A stretch of 64,000 bases of DNA from Verticiella alkaliphila (lineage in GTDB: Bacteria > Pseudomonadota > Gammaproteobacteria > Burkholderiales > Burkholderiaceae_B): contig NZ_JADCNH010000014.1 in the NCBI RefSeq assembly GCF_018904615.1, positions 38,142 through 102,141 of the forward strand, given 5' to 3'. This document shows, one piece after another, positions 52,487 through 61,227 of the stretch; position 1 is the stretch's first letter; each line of letters starts with the position of its first letter. The position numbers were made by a program, and so were the translations under genes. A model generated the notes under the pieces. The model did no database searches, had not been told where the DNA came from, and was given only the letters and a program-made list of their open reading frames with translations.

Positions 52487-53404
52487 ATGGGCCCAGGCAA
52501 CCGTCCACTCGATCTGGACTGGCTCGAAGATTTCATGGCGCTCGCCGACAGCGGCAACTTCTCGCGGGCAGCCACCGTGCGGGCGATCGCCCAGCCCGCC
52601 TTCAGCCGTCACATCCGTTCCTTGGAGACCTGGGTGGGCGTCGATCTCGTCGATCGCAGCAGTCATCCCACCGAACTCACAGCTGCCGGGCAAAAATTCC
52701 ACGGCCTCGCCGCCGACATCCTGGCTGCGCTCGAGGCCGCCCGCATCAAGGCCTGCGCGGCCCAGGCCGAAGCGGCCGCCAGTCTGCGCTTTGCCGTCAC
52801 GCATGTGCTCTCGCTCACGTTCTTTCCGCAATGGTTGACGACGCTCGAGGGCGGCGAAGGCACGGGGCCCATCCACCTGATGTCCGACAGCCTGCAGGCC
52901 TGCGAAGACCTGTTCATGCAACGCCGCGTCCAGTTCCTGCTGTGCCATGCGCACCCGGCCGTACCCAACAAGGCCGATGAGCTGGGGCTGCCCTCGCGCG
53001 TCCTGGCGCACGACACGCTCGTGCCCGTGGCCGCGCCACCCGCCCCAGGCCAGCCGCCGATCCTGCTGGAGGACAGCAACCTCGCCGCGCAGCCCCTGCT
53101 CGGTTACAGCGAGGCCTCGGCCCTGGGACGCATCCTGCGCCACCAATTGCTGGCGCGCCGCGAGGTGAGCGAAGTCTTCACGGCGCACCATGCGCTGCTG
53201 CTCAAGGCGATGGTGCTGCAGGGACGCGGCATGGCCTGGCTGCCGCACAGTCTGGTGCGCACTGAGCTCGACGAGGGGCGCCTGCGATCCGCAGGCGAAG
53301 ACGCGTGGGCCGTGCCCGTGCAGATCCGCCTGTACCGCCAGCCGACGGAACTGGCGCCCGCCGCCGAAGGGCTCTGGCAGCGGCTGTCCGACACGCCGGT
53401 CTGA
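52487..53404 (+). CDS. LysR-family regulator, divergent from the DapA-like operon
   Basis: The 305-residue protein has the LysR helix-turn-helix (about 10-65; DLDWLEDFMALADSGNFSRAA, then RHIRSLETWVGVDL) and an effector domain from about 95. The WLEDF start resembles regulators of the HypT (YjiE) branch. GAGGAG at 52474-52479 supports the ATG at 52487. It diverges from the DapA-like gene and is the likely regulator of that operon. Confidence 0.9.
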   Translation: MGPGNRPLDLDWLEDFMALADSGNFSRAATVRAIAQPAFSRHIRSLETWVGVDLVDRSSHPTELTAAGQKFHGLAADILAALEAARIKACAAQAEAAASLRFAVTHVLSLTFFPQWLTTLEGGEGTGPIHLMSDSLQACEDLFMQRRVQFLLCHAHPAVPNKADELGLPSRVLAHDTLVPVAAPPAPGQPPILLEDSNLAAQPLLGYSEASALGRILRHQLLARREVSEVFTAHHALLLKAMVLQGRGMAWLPHSLVRTELDEGRLRSAGEDAWAVPVQIRLYRQPTELAPAAEGLWQRLSDTPV

Positions 53405-53511
53405 GGCGCGCCAGGCGGTTTTGCCACAGCCGGCGACCTTTTGTACGATGAAGGCCTCGACGACGAACGTGCCAAGAGAGCACGGGAGGAGCGAACCAAG
53501 CCTTCATTGCC

Positions 53512-54837
53512 ATGATGTCCTGCCATGCCCACCGGTTCGGCGGTTTCCTGCTGGGAGCCGCCCTGCTCGCCACCGCCACGCCAGCGGTGGCCGCCCCGTG
53601 GCGCCTGGGCGTGGACTACGCACTCGAAGGCACGCTGCGTGATGCGGAGACGTCCGATCACGTACTGAACGGCATCCTGCGCACCCGCATCGGTTCGCCC
53701 TGGGGCGAATTCGTGCAATCGGGCTACTCCCGCTACGACTCGGGCCTGGGCGAGCGCCAGGCCTGGCGCGGCGAGACCTACTGGCGCTACCAGCACGCCG
53801 CAAGCGGCCTCACCTATCGGCTCGGGGATTTCCGCGCGGGCACGAGCGTCGGCTGGATCCGGTCGTATGACGTGACCGGGGTCCAGATCCGGCGACGCGC
53901 CGGGCGTGTCGCCATGGACACCATCGAAGCCATCACCCCGGACCCGGGCCTCCTGCGCAACGTGGATCCGAACGCCTGGAATTGGGATGCCATCCCCGCC
54001 CTGCCCGGCGCGGGGGCCGCCGACGTCCTGCGCCAGGGCGTGACCGAATATGGCGCCCAGTCCGGCTATCTGCAGCTCAATCGAGGCTCCGCCGAGTCGC
54101 AGTACGCCGATACCCCCACGGTGTCCGCCGGCCTGCGCTATGGCGTGTTCGATCAGCTCACTGCCGAGACCTACGTGGAATCCAGCGACAGCCTGGTGCA
54201 CCAGGGCGCCGGCGTGATCGGTGACCTGGGGAGTCTGGGGCAAGTCGGGCTCGCCGCCTCGTTCAGTCGCGATGGCCTGGGCCGCGGCAACCAGGTGATG
54301 GCCACGTATCGCGGCAGCCTGGGCCCGCTGGATTACTTTGCCGGCACGCAGCGGCGCACGAGCGGCTTCAACGATGCGTTGAGCCTCGCCCGCCAGCAAC
54401 TCGGGCGCGAGCGGACGGATCACGGCCGCATCGATACCGTTGGCGTGTCGCTCGCCATGCCCCAGGCGCGCAGCACCTTGCGCGTCACCTACGTCCGCCT
54501 GAGCCCGGAAGACCTGGGCTCGACGCATGATGACGCGTCGCGCCTGCTCAACGTGGGCCACGCGACACAGGTCGGCCGGCGCCTGTCCTGGTACACCAGC
54601 GCCTACACCGATCTGGATCACGCCTCGGACTTCGGCCTGTACGTGGGCGTGCGCCTGCCACTGGGGCCCGTGGCCCGCGCGGGTCCGCAGCCCCTGTTCG
54701 ATTTCGGCCCCGGCATCGACCAGCGGGCCACGTCGTCGGCCACCGTGCGCGGCGCCGGCTCGTTTCGGGTCGACGAGGGCGTGCGCGTGGAGGCGGGGCT
54801 GTCCGAGACCTACGCGCGCGAATCCACGATTTGGTGA
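53512..54837 (+). CDS. Shortened fimbrial-usher-like outer-membrane barrel
   Basis: A 441-residue secreted protein with a signal peptide (about 1-27). Segments resemble chaperone/usher outer-membrane ushers: SGLTYRLGDFRAGTSVGWIRS with the following GVQIRRR, then DVLRQGVTEYGAQSGYLQL and repeated barrel strands. Ushers are 750-850 residues. Here the N-terminal chaperone-binding domain, the plug (expected between GVQIRRR and LRQGVTEYG) and the C-terminal domains appear to be missing. No pilin or chaperone gene is nearby. GGAGG lies 21 nt before the ATG, unusually far. It could be a remnant or a pared-down pore. The family call is moderate. Confidence 0.6.
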   Translation: MMSCHAHRFGGFLLGAALLATATPAVAAPWRLGVDYALEGTLRDAETSDHVLNGILRTRIGSPWGEFVQSGYSRYDSGLGERQAWRGETYWRYQHAASGLTYRLGDFRAGTSVGWIRSYDVTGVQIRRRAGRVAMDTIEAITPDPGLLRNVDPNAWNWDAIPALPGAGAADVLRQGVTEYGAQSGYLQLNRGSAESQYADTPTVSAGLRYGVFDQLTAETYVESSDSLVHQGAGVIGDLGSLGQVGLAASFSRDGLGRGNQVMATYRGSLGPLDYFAGTQRRTSGFNDALSLARQQLGRERTDHGRIDTVGVSLAMPQARSTLRVTYVRLSPEDLGSTHDDASRLLNVGHATQVGRRLSWYTSAYTDLDHASDFGLYVGVRLPLGPVARAGPQPLFDFGPGIDQRATSSATVRGAGSFRVDEGVRVEAGLSETYARESTIW

Positions 54838-54867
54838 CGCGCGCCGCGCCAGACGCCCTTGCTGCCG

Positions 54868-56319
54868 TCAGAACGGATAGTGCCTCGGTGCCGTCTGCAG
54901 CGTGATCCAGCGCAGTTCCGTGAAGGCGTCGATACCGGCACGGCCGCCGAAGCGGCCATAGCCCGAATCCTTCACGCCGCCAAAGGGCATGTGAGCCTCG
55001 TCATGCACCGTGGGACCATTCACATGGCAGATGCCGGCCTGGATGCGGTTGGCCACGCGCCAGCCGCGTGCCGTGTCCTTCGTGAAGACGGCCGAGGACA
55101 AGCCAAAGGCATTGTCGTTGGCGCAGGCCACCGCCGCCTCCTCGCCCTGCACGCGCACGATGGCCTTGACCGGGGCGAACGTTTCTTCGTGATAGATGCG
55201 CATGTCAGCCGTGACGCCGTCCAGCAGGGTGGCGGCCATCAGCGTGTTCTCGGCCTTGCCCCCGCAGACCAGGCGCGCACCCTTGGCGAGCGCATCGTCG
55301 ATCAGCGCGTTGCAATGTTCCACCGTGGCCTGATCCACCACCGAGCCCAATACGACGGGCCCCTGGCGCGGATCGCCCAGCGGCAGGGCTTGGGCGCGCG
55401 CCGCCAGCCGTGCGACGAAGTCGTCGGCAATGCTCTCGTCCACCACGATGCGCTCGGTGGACATGCAGATCTGGCCGGAATTGGCGAACGCGCCGAAGAT
55501 CGTGCCGTTCACGGCGGCATCCAGGTCTGCATCGTCCAGCACCAGGAGCGGTGCCTTGCCGCCCAGCTCCAGCACCACCTGCTTCAGATGCTCGGCGCAG
55601 GTGTGCGCGATGATCCGGCCCACGCGGGTGGAGCCCGTGAAATTCACGCGGCGCACCGCCGGGTGCGCGACCATGGCCTCGACCACGGCGCCCGCATCGG
55701 CCGGCGCATTCGTGATGAAGTTGACGACGCCAGCCGGCAGGCCCGCGTCCTGCAGCGCATCGATGATGAGCCCGTGCGTGGCCGGGCACAGCTCGGAGCC
55801 CTTGAGCACCACGGTGTTGCCGCAGGCGAGCGGCGTGGCGACGGCACGCACCCCCAGGATCACGGGGGCGTTCCAGGGCGCAATGCCCAGCACGACGCCG
55901 GCCGGCTGACGCACGCCCATGGCAAGGCTGCCCGGCACATTCGACGGGATGACCTCACCGCCCACCAGCGTGGTGATGGCCGCCGCTTCGCGCAGCATGT
56001 CGGCCGCCAGATGCACGTTGAAGCCCGCCCACAGGCCCGACGCGCCGGTCTCGCCGGCCATCGCCGTGGCAAAGGCCTCCGTGCGGGATTCCAGCGCATC
56101 GGCCGCCTTCATCAGCAAGGCGCGTCGCTCGCCGGGCCCCAGGGCCGCCCACGCCGGAAAGGCGTCGGCCGCGGCCTGCACGGCGGCGACGGCATCCTCG
56201 GCAGTCGCCGCTGGCGCTCGCGTGGCCACCCCGCCGTCGAGCGGGTTGCGACGTTCGAAGGTGGCGCCGTTCGACGCAGGGCGGCGCTCGCCGCCCATCA
56301 ACATCTGGATCTGGTTCAT
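54868..56319 (-). CDS. NAD(P)-dependent aldehyde dehydrogenase (vanillin/salicylaldehyde type)
   Basis: A 483-residue cytosolic aldehyde dehydrogenase with the catalytic Cys in GQICMSTER, the Glu in LELGGKAP, GSTRVGR in the cofactor site and PFGGVKDSGYGRFGG near the C terminus. The pattern ENTLMAATLLDGV and RIYHEETFAPV resembles vanillin and salicylaldehyde dehydrogenases. The ATG at 56319 gives the usual N terminus (MNQIQMLMGGER). An AraC gene diverges from it, like the feaR/feaB pair. An aromatic aldehyde substrate is inferred. Confidence 0.92.
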   Translation of the reverse strand: MNQIQMLMGGERRPASNGATFERRNPLDGGVATRAPAATAEDAVAAVQAAADAFPAWAALGPGERRALLMKAADALESRTEAFATAMAGETGASGLWAGFNVHLAADMLREAAAITTLVGGEVIPSNVPGSLAMGVRQPAGVVLGIAPWNAPVILGVRAVATPLACGNTVVLKGSELCPATHGLIIDALQDAGLPAGVVNFITNAPADAGAVVEAMVAHPAVRRVNFTGSTRVGRIIAHTCAEHLKQVVLELGGKAPLLVLDDADLDAAVNGTIFGAFANSGQICMSTERIVVDESIADDFVARLAARAQALPLGDPRQGPVVLGSVVDQATVEHCNALIDDALAKGARLVCGGKAENTLMAATLLDGVTADMRIYHEETFAPVKAIVRVQGEEAAVACANDNAFGLSSAVFTKDTARGWRVANRIQAGICHVNGPTVHDEAHMPFGGVKDSGYGRFGGRAGIDAFTELRWITLQTAPRHYPF

Positions 56320-56543
56320 TCCGTTCTCCTCAGAAGGTCGGCCGTCGCGCAGCGTCCGGGGATCGCGCGGGCACCCGCGGGTCACCCACGATATCGCCAG
56401 CGTCTCTGCCCCGCTTGACCGTCACGGCGCCCCACACTTGACGGATCGTGCACACGCGGCGGGGTTTTCCCTGGGCGTATCCCCATGCCTGTCCGGCCCA
56501 GGCCTGCCCATCTGGTAGGCTAGGTCACCACGGAGGGCTCGAC

Positions 56544-57509
56544 ATGGTTCACGAACTGGCATTGTCCACCGATGCGATCGCGGCGGCAGACACCCCCGCC
56601 GCCTGGCGCGGCTGGATGGCGCATCTGTTCGACGGCCTCGATTCGGACGTCTACGGCGACCCGACCTTCCAGGCGCGCCTGCGCTCGGCGCGGCTGGGCG
56701 AACTGGTCGTCACGCACCTCGAGGCCGATCGCCACCGGGTGCAACGCGGTGCGCGTCAGGCCGGCACGGGGGGATACGTGAAGATCGTCGCGCCGTGGCA
56801 GGGCGTCGCCACGGTGGAACAGCACGGTCGTCAGGTGCAGGTTGGTCCGGGAGGCTGGGCCATCTATGACACCACCTGCGGCTACGAAGTCACCAACCCC
56901 GGGCGATCCGAGCACCTCATCATCATGCTGCCCAAGGCGCGGCTCGCGCAGGGCGGATTCGCGCTCGCGCCGTTGATGGGCCGACAGGTGGGCGGCGAGC
57001 AAGGCGTCGGGCGCCTCGCGCTGGACACCATGCGTGCTGCCGCGCGTGAGCTGGCGCATCTGTCAGCGCCCGCAGCGCATGCCACCAGCACCATGGTCAC
57101 GGATCTCGTGCGTCTGTCGCTGGAAACGCTGGCCGGGCACACCGAAACCACGCAGGTCAACGAACGGCACGCGCGCATCCAGGGATTCGTCGAACGCCAT
57201 CTGCGCGACCCTGGCCTGAACCTGGACACCATCGCGCAAGCCCTCGGATGCAGCAAGCGCCAGCTACACGCGGCGTGGCGCGGTCAGCGTCGCACGCTCG
57301 CCCAGGACATCCAGCACCGTCGGCTGCAGGCGTGCATGCACGACCTGGCCGACCCCACCCTGGCCGGACTCACCATCACCGATATCGCCTTCTCGTGGGG
57401 CTTCAACGCAAGCGAGCACTTCAGCCGGGTCTTTCGCGAGCATGCGGGCATGTCGCCCAGTGCCTTTCGGCAAACCGCTCGCCAGCGGCCGCCACGTGCC
57501 GGGCGCTAG
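56544..57509 (+). CDS. AraC-family activator, FeaR-like, divergent from aldehyde dehydrogenase
   Basis: The 321-residue protein carries an N-terminal AraC-binding-like domain (about 20-190) and a C-terminal AraC helix-turn-helix (about 215-315; LNLDTIAQALGCSKRQLHA, IAFSWGFNASEHFSRVFRE). This is the layout of FeaR, which activates a divergent aromatic-aldehyde dehydrogenase gene, and that gene is next door here. The ATG at 56544 was chosen over one at 56448 because family similarity begins there. The stop overlaps the convergent DUF421 gene by 4 nt. Confidence 0.9.
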   Translation: MVHELALSTDAIAAADTPAAWRGWMAHLFDGLDSDVYGDPTFQARLRSARLGELVVTHLEADRHRVQRGARQAGTGGYVKIVAPWQGVATVEQHGRQVQVGPGGWAIYDTTCGYEVTNPGRSEHLIIMLPKARLAQGGFALAPLMGRQVGGEQGVGRLALDTMRAAARELAHLSAPAAHATSTMVTDLVRLSLETLAGHTETTQVNERHARIQGFVERHLRDPGLNLDTIAQALGCSKRQLHAAWRGQRRTLAQDIQHRRLQACMHDLADPTLAGLTITDIAFSWGFNASEHFSRVFREHAGMSPSAFRQTARQRPPRAGR

Positions 57510-58021
57510 TCTCCGCCCAGGGTGGATTGCCCGGCCGTCGGCGCATCGCGGCGAATGATGCTGAACTCGCCGTTCGCCTCGAGATAGACACGCCGAAGCT
57601 CGCCGAGTGAAGCGACGCCCTTCAACCGCAACTGTTCCATCAATTCTGAACGGGTCAGGTGCTCGCGGCGCATGCCCGACGCCACGATGCGGCCATCACG
57701 CACCAGACACACCCGGCTGGGTTCGATGAAGCGCCGGAATGAGGGCACGTAATAACCCAACCGGTCGACGATCACGCTCCAGCCGACGATCGTCGCTGCC
57801 ACGTACATCCCATCCGCCAGCGACTTGGAGCCTGCGGACATGGCGTCGCCCGCGGCATCGGCCACCATCACCAGCACGAGCAGATCGGCCACGCTCAGCG
57901 AGCCGATGTCACGCCGGCCCGACAGGCGCAGCAACAGGAAGAGGAACCAGTACATGACCGTGCCGCGCAGCGCCATTTCGGCAAAACCGGCCTCGGGGGT
58001 GAAGAGATCGAAGAAGTCCAT
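57506..58021 (-). CDS. DUF421 (YetF-like) membrane protein
   Basis: A 171-residue protein with three hydrophobic helices (about 15-90; LLLRLSGRRDIGSLSVADLLV) and a soluble YetF domain (about 95-160) with VRDGRI, MRREHLTRSELMEQLRLKGV and EANGEFSII. YetF domains form small periplasmic or extracytoplasmic modules of unknown function in stress-related proteins. The frame stays open upstream beyond the ATG at 58021, but the family start matches here. Confidence 0.85.
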   Translation of the reverse strand: MDFFDLFTPEAGFAEMALRGTVMYWFLFLLLRLSGRRDIGSLSVADLLVLVMVADAAGDAMSAGSKSLADGMYVAATIVGWSVIVDRLGYYVPSFRRFIEPSRVCLVRDGRIVASGMRREHLTRSELMEQLRLKGVASLGELRRVYLEANGEFSIIRRDAPTAGQSTLGGD

Positions 58022-58138
58022 GGCGGGGCTACGGGAATGAAGACCCTGCCAGTATGCCGGGACGCGGCGAGGCCAGCTTGGGCACGCCGATTGCTTTAGG
58101 TATTTGACCGGCCCTCTGCTGGGCTCAGGAGAAGATCC

Positions 58139-58366
58139 ATGACCTACAAGGAAATCCACGTCACTGACGCGAAGGCCAACCTGATCACCCTGCTGGTGTC
58201 TGACGAGGTGACGGGGAAACCGGGTCTGACTGCCGATCATCCGGCCTGCTGCGATCTGCAGGGCCGCGCGGCAGCGCGACTGGACGGCAACCGCTTCCGT
58301 CTGAGCGACGGCACCATCGTCTGGGCGAGCCGGCCGCTCGCCACTACCGAGACCTTGAACGCCTGA
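58139..58366 (+). CDS. Small hypothetical protein
   Basis: A 75-residue open frame with GGAGA at 58129-58133, well placed before ATG 58139, and normal codon use. The protein is soluble, with no signal or membrane segment. It has a Cys-Cys pair in HPACCDLQG and a C-terminal stretch RFRLSDGTIVWASR that could form a small beta structure. I do not recognise a family. It sits alone between DUF421 and tRNA-Asp, and a terminator follows. Confidence 0.55.
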   Translation: MTYKEIHVTDAKANLITLLVSDEVTGKPGLTADHPACCDLQGRAAARLDGNRFRLSDGTIVWASRPLATTETLNA

Positions 58367-58463
58367 GGGCCGCACCGGTGCGGGCTGGCGCCTCGCGCCG
58401 GCCATAGACAGCGCGGGATCTCGCAGCAATACGTGCAGCAACTCAAACAAAGCCGCACAAAAC

Positions 58464-58491
58464 AAAAAAGCCGCCCGAGGGCGGCTTTTTT
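58464..58491. terminator. Bidirectional rho-independent terminator
   Basis: AAAAAAGCCGCCC and GGGCGGCTTTTTT form a near-palindrome around a 2-base centre, giving a GC stem with a T-run on both strands. It can end the small hypothetical gene on one strand and the tRNA-Asp transcript on the other. Confidence 0.9.
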
Positions 58492-58499
58492 GCGGTATC

Positions 58500-58576
58500 T
58501 GGCGGAGCGGACGGGACTCGAACCCGCGACCCCCGGCGTGACAGGCCGGTATTCTAACCAACTGAACTACCGCTCC
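58500..58576 (-). tRNA. tRNA-Asp (anticodon GTC)
   Basis: Read on the minus strand, this 77-nt sequence folds as a complete tRNA: acceptor GGAGCGG/CCGCTCC with encoded CCA, anticodon arm CCGGC-CTGTCAC-GCCGG with GTC in the loop, and TTCGAGTCC in the T arm. GTC reads aspartate codons. A strong promoter lies 58 bp upstream and a terminator directly downstream. Confidence 0.97.
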
Positions 58577-58633
58577 AGGTACATCTGGTACTGCTTGACT
58601 TCGTTTTCTGCTGCGTTTTCAGCAGAGAAATGA

Positions 58634-58662
58634 ATTATGCCCCAGGTTTTTGAAGTTGTCAA
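58634..58662 (-). promoter_or_regulatory. Sigma-70 promoter of tRNA-Asp
   Basis: On the minus strand a perfect -35 TTGACA (58657-58662) is followed after 17 bp by CATAAT (58634-58639), one base from the -10 consensus. This is the clearest sigma-70 promoter in the window and fits a highly expressed stable RNA gene. Confidence 0.8.
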
Positions 58663-58668
58663 ACACTG

Positions 58669-58688
58669 TGATGAAAATTGATGAAAAT
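58669..58688. repeat. Tandem 10-bp AT-rich repeat upstream of the tRNA-Asp promoter
   Basis: TGATGAAAAT occurs twice in perfect tandem, ending 7 bp upstream of the -35 box on the tRNA strand. The A/T tracts are in helical phase, like an UP element that boosts stable RNA promoters. Confidence 0.6.
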
Positions 58689-58727
58689 TTTCTTCGCCGT
58701 GTCTGACCCACCTTCGGCAAGTCCCTG

Positions 58728-59630
58728 TCAGCGAACCTCTCGGGCCTCGTCCAGCAACCACGCGCGAAACTGCGCCAGGGCCAGACGTTCCTCGCGCTGA
58801 GCGGGAGCGACGAGATAATAGCTGCGCTCACCCACCAAAGGCAAGTCGCACGCGACAACCAGATCGCCACGGGCCAATTCGTCGTCGATCAACATGCGAG
58901 GAATCAGGGCGAGCCCCATCCCGTGCACCGCTGCGACTGCCGTCATGGAGAAGAGCTCATAGCGCGGACCCCGCAAGGCGTCCGGCGCCATCACCCCTGC
59001 GGCATCGAACCACTGCCGCCACCCCTGCGGACGCGTGCTCTGCTGCAATAGCGGCAACGTGGCCAGCGCGGCGGGTGGCATGCCTGGGGTGAAGCCGGAG
59101 AGCGTCGGGCTGCACACCGGCACCACGTCTTCGCGCATCAACAGCGTGGCGCTCGCACCCGCCCAGTTGGCCACCTGCTCAGGCGTACCCGCATACAGGG
59201 CCGCGTCGAAATCCGTGTCCGCAAAGAGAAAAGGCCGCGTGCGCGTCTCCAGGTGCACCGTGAGTTCTGGATGCCGCGCGGCGAGCCTCGGCAAACGCGG
59301 CAGGAGCCAGCGCGTGGCGAAGGTGGCCACGGCGCCCAGCGACAACGAACCGCCGCCCTGGAACCCTGCCGCATCCTGCGTGGCGCGTTCGAGCGAGGCC
59401 AGCAGTCGGCCCGTCTGACGCGCATAGTCTGCGCCGCAAGGGGTGAGCACCACGCCGTGCCGCGTCCGGCGAAAGAGCGCCGCGCCCAGGAAGCCCTCAA
59501 GGGCGGCGATCTGGCGCGACACCGCGCCCTGGCTCATCGCGAGTTCCTCGGCCGCGCGCGTGTAGCTTTCGTGCCGGGCCGCGGCCTCGAAACAGGCCAG
59601 CGCCTGCGTGGAAGGGATCTTTCGTCTCAT
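58728..59630 (-). CDS. LysR-family regulator, GcvA-like, divergent from gcdH
   Basis: A 300-residue LysR protein with a GcvA-type N terminus (PSTQALACFEAAARHESYTRAA, SQGAVSRQIAALEGFLG) and an effector domain from about 92. In betaproteobacteria such a gene is often divergent from glutaryl-CoA dehydrogenase and regulates it; the same layout is seen here. The effector is presumably glutarate or glutaryl-CoA, but this is inferred. Confidence 0.9.
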   Translation of the reverse strand: MRRKIPSTQALACFEAAARHESYTRAAEELAMSQGAVSRQIAALEGFLGAALFRRTRHGVVLTPCGADYARQTGRLLASLERATQDAAGFQGGGSLSLGAVATFATRWLLPRLPRLAARHPELTVHLETRTRPFLFADTDFDAALYAGTPEQVANWAGASATLLMREDVVPVCSPTLSGFTPGMPPAALATLPLLQQSTRPQGWRQWFDAAGVMAPDALRGPRYELFSMTAVAAVHGMGLALIPRMLIDDELARGDLVVACDLPLVGERSYYLVAPAQREERLALAQFRAWLLDEAREVR

Positions 59631-59748
59631 GACATGTCAATCCGGCATTCGAGCCCACGATGGAATATCGCCAGCAGCTGCATGACAGACATAGAAAGTG
59701 CCGATGCCATCTCGCCACCCGTGCTCCCTGCATGCTGCCGCCGAGTCA

Positions 59749-59775
59749 TGCATAAACCACATAACTGCTTGCATA
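59749..59775. promoter_or_regulatory. Direct repeats in the LysR/gcdH gap
   Basis: TGCATA occurs at 59749-59754 and again at 59770-59775, 21 bp apart, which is two helical turns. They lie in the AT-richer middle of the 280-bp gap between the divergent LysR and gcdH genes. They may be regulator half-sites. No firm promoter could be assigned in the rest of the gap. Confidence 0.3.
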
Positions 59776-59910
59776 TTACTCGCTTGCGCCGGCCCGCCAC
59801 GCGCGATTACCATCGGCCATCCGCCTTCGACGGCCGCGAGATCGGCCGCCTGCCCTGCGGGCATCAGGCCGGCCCCACCGTTATCGCATCCGCCTCTCTG
59901 GAGACATCCC

Positions 59911-61107
59911 ATGGCGAACGCCGCATTCCAATGGAACGACCCGTTCCTGCTCGACCAGCAGCTCACCGACGAAGAGCGCATGATCCGCGACGCCGCGCGC
60001 GCATACTGCCAGGACAAGCTCGCCCCGCGCGTGCTCAACGCCTTCCGCAATGAGCAGACCGACCCGGCCATCTTCCGTGAAATGGGCGAACTCGGCCTGC
60101 TCGGCCCGACGATCGCGCCGGAATACGGCGGCCCCGGCCTGAACTACGTGGCCTATGGCCTGATCGCCCGTGAAATCGAAAGCGTCGATTCGGGCTATCG
60201 CTCGATGGCCAGCGTGCAGTCGTCGCTGGTGATGGTGCCCATCAACGCCTTCGGCACGGAAGAACAGAAGCAGAAGTTCCTGCCCAAGCTCGCCACCGGC
60301 GAATTCATCGGCTGCTTCGGCCTGACCGAACCGGACCACGGCTCGGATCCGGGTTCCATGGCCACCCGCGCCTACAAGACTGACGGCGGCTACAAGCTCG
60401 TCGGCAACAAGATGTGGATCTCCAACAGCCCCATCGCCGACGTCTTCGTCGTGTGGGCCAAGGAAGTGGACACGGCCGGCAACGTGGGCCCGATCCGCGG
60501 CTTCATCCTCGAGAAGGGCATGGAAGGCCTGACCGCCCCCGCCATCCATGGCAAGGTCGGCCTGCGCGCCTCGATCACGGGTGAGATCGTGATGGACAAC
60601 GTGTTCTGCCCGGAAGAGAACGCCTTCCCGGAAGTGCGCGGCCTGAAGGGTCCGTTCACGTGCCTGAACTCGGCGCGCTACGGCATCGCCTGGGGCGCCT
60701 TGGGTGCCGCCGAAGACTGCTGGCACCGAGCCCGCCAGTACGTGCTCGACCGCAAGCAGTTCGGTCGCCCCCTGGCCGCCAACCAGCTGATCCAGAAGAA
60801 GCTCGCCGACATGCAGACCGAGATCGCCCTCGGCCTGCAGGGCTGCCTGCGCCTGGGGCGCATGAAGGACGAGGACAACGCCGCGGTGGAGATCACCTCC
60901 ATCCTCAAGCGCAACTCCTGCGGCAAGGCCCTGGACATCGCCCGCTTGGCGCGCGACATGATGGGCGGCAACGGCATCTCCGACGAGTTCGGCGTGGCCC
61001 GCCACCTGGTCAACCTGGAAGTGGTCAACACGTATGAAGGCACGCACGACGTGCACGCCCTCATCCTTGGCCGCGCCCAGACCGGCATCGCCGCCTTCGG
61101 CAACTGA
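59911..61107 (+). CDS. gcdH: Glutaryl-CoA dehydrogenase
   Basis: This acyl-CoA dehydrogenase oxidises and decarboxylates glutaryl-CoA to crotonyl-CoA in lysine, tryptophan and glutarate breakdown, passing electrons through FAD to ETF. The 398 residues include [15 protein letters not shown], the substrate Arg region [27 protein letters not shown], and the catalytic base Glu376 in [15 protein letters not shown]. The GcdH-specific [18 protein letters not shown] segment is present. GGAGA precedes ATG 59911, and a terminator follows. Confidence 0.95.
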   Translation: MANAAFQWNDPFLLDQQLTDEERMIRDAARAYCQDKLAPRVLNAFRNEQTDPAIFREMGELGLLGPTIAPEYGGPGLNYVAYGLIAREIESVDSGYRSMASVQSSLVMVPINAFGTEEQKQKFLPKLATGEFIGCFGLTEPDHGSDPGSMATRAYKTDGGYKLVGNKMWISNSPIADVFVVWAKEVDTAGNVGPIRGFILEKGMEGLTAPAIHGKVGLRASITGEIVMDNVFCPEENAFPEVRGLKGPFTCLNSARYGIAWGALGAAEDCWHRARQYVLDRKQFGRPLAANQLIQKKLADMQTEIALGLQGCLRLGRMKDEDNAAVEITSILKRNSCGKALDIARLARDMMGGNGISDEFGVARHLVNLEVVNTYEGTHDVHALILGRAQTGIAAFGN

Positions 61108-61143
61108 GGTAGGACGGCAGGCCGCCTCGCGGCCTGCGGTGCA

Positions 61144-61175
61144 GACGGGGCCGCCTTGCGCGGCCCCGTCGTTTT
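61144..61175 (+). terminator. Rho-independent terminator after gcdH
   Basis: GACGGGGCCGC (61144-61154) and GCGGCCCCGTC (61160-61170) form an 11-bp stem followed by GTTTT. It separates gcdH from the SRPBCC gene. Confidence 0.8.
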
Positions 61176-61227
61176 GCATCGCCTATCATCGTGGCATAGC
61201 CACTCTGCCCGCCCCGCGAGCCGATCC

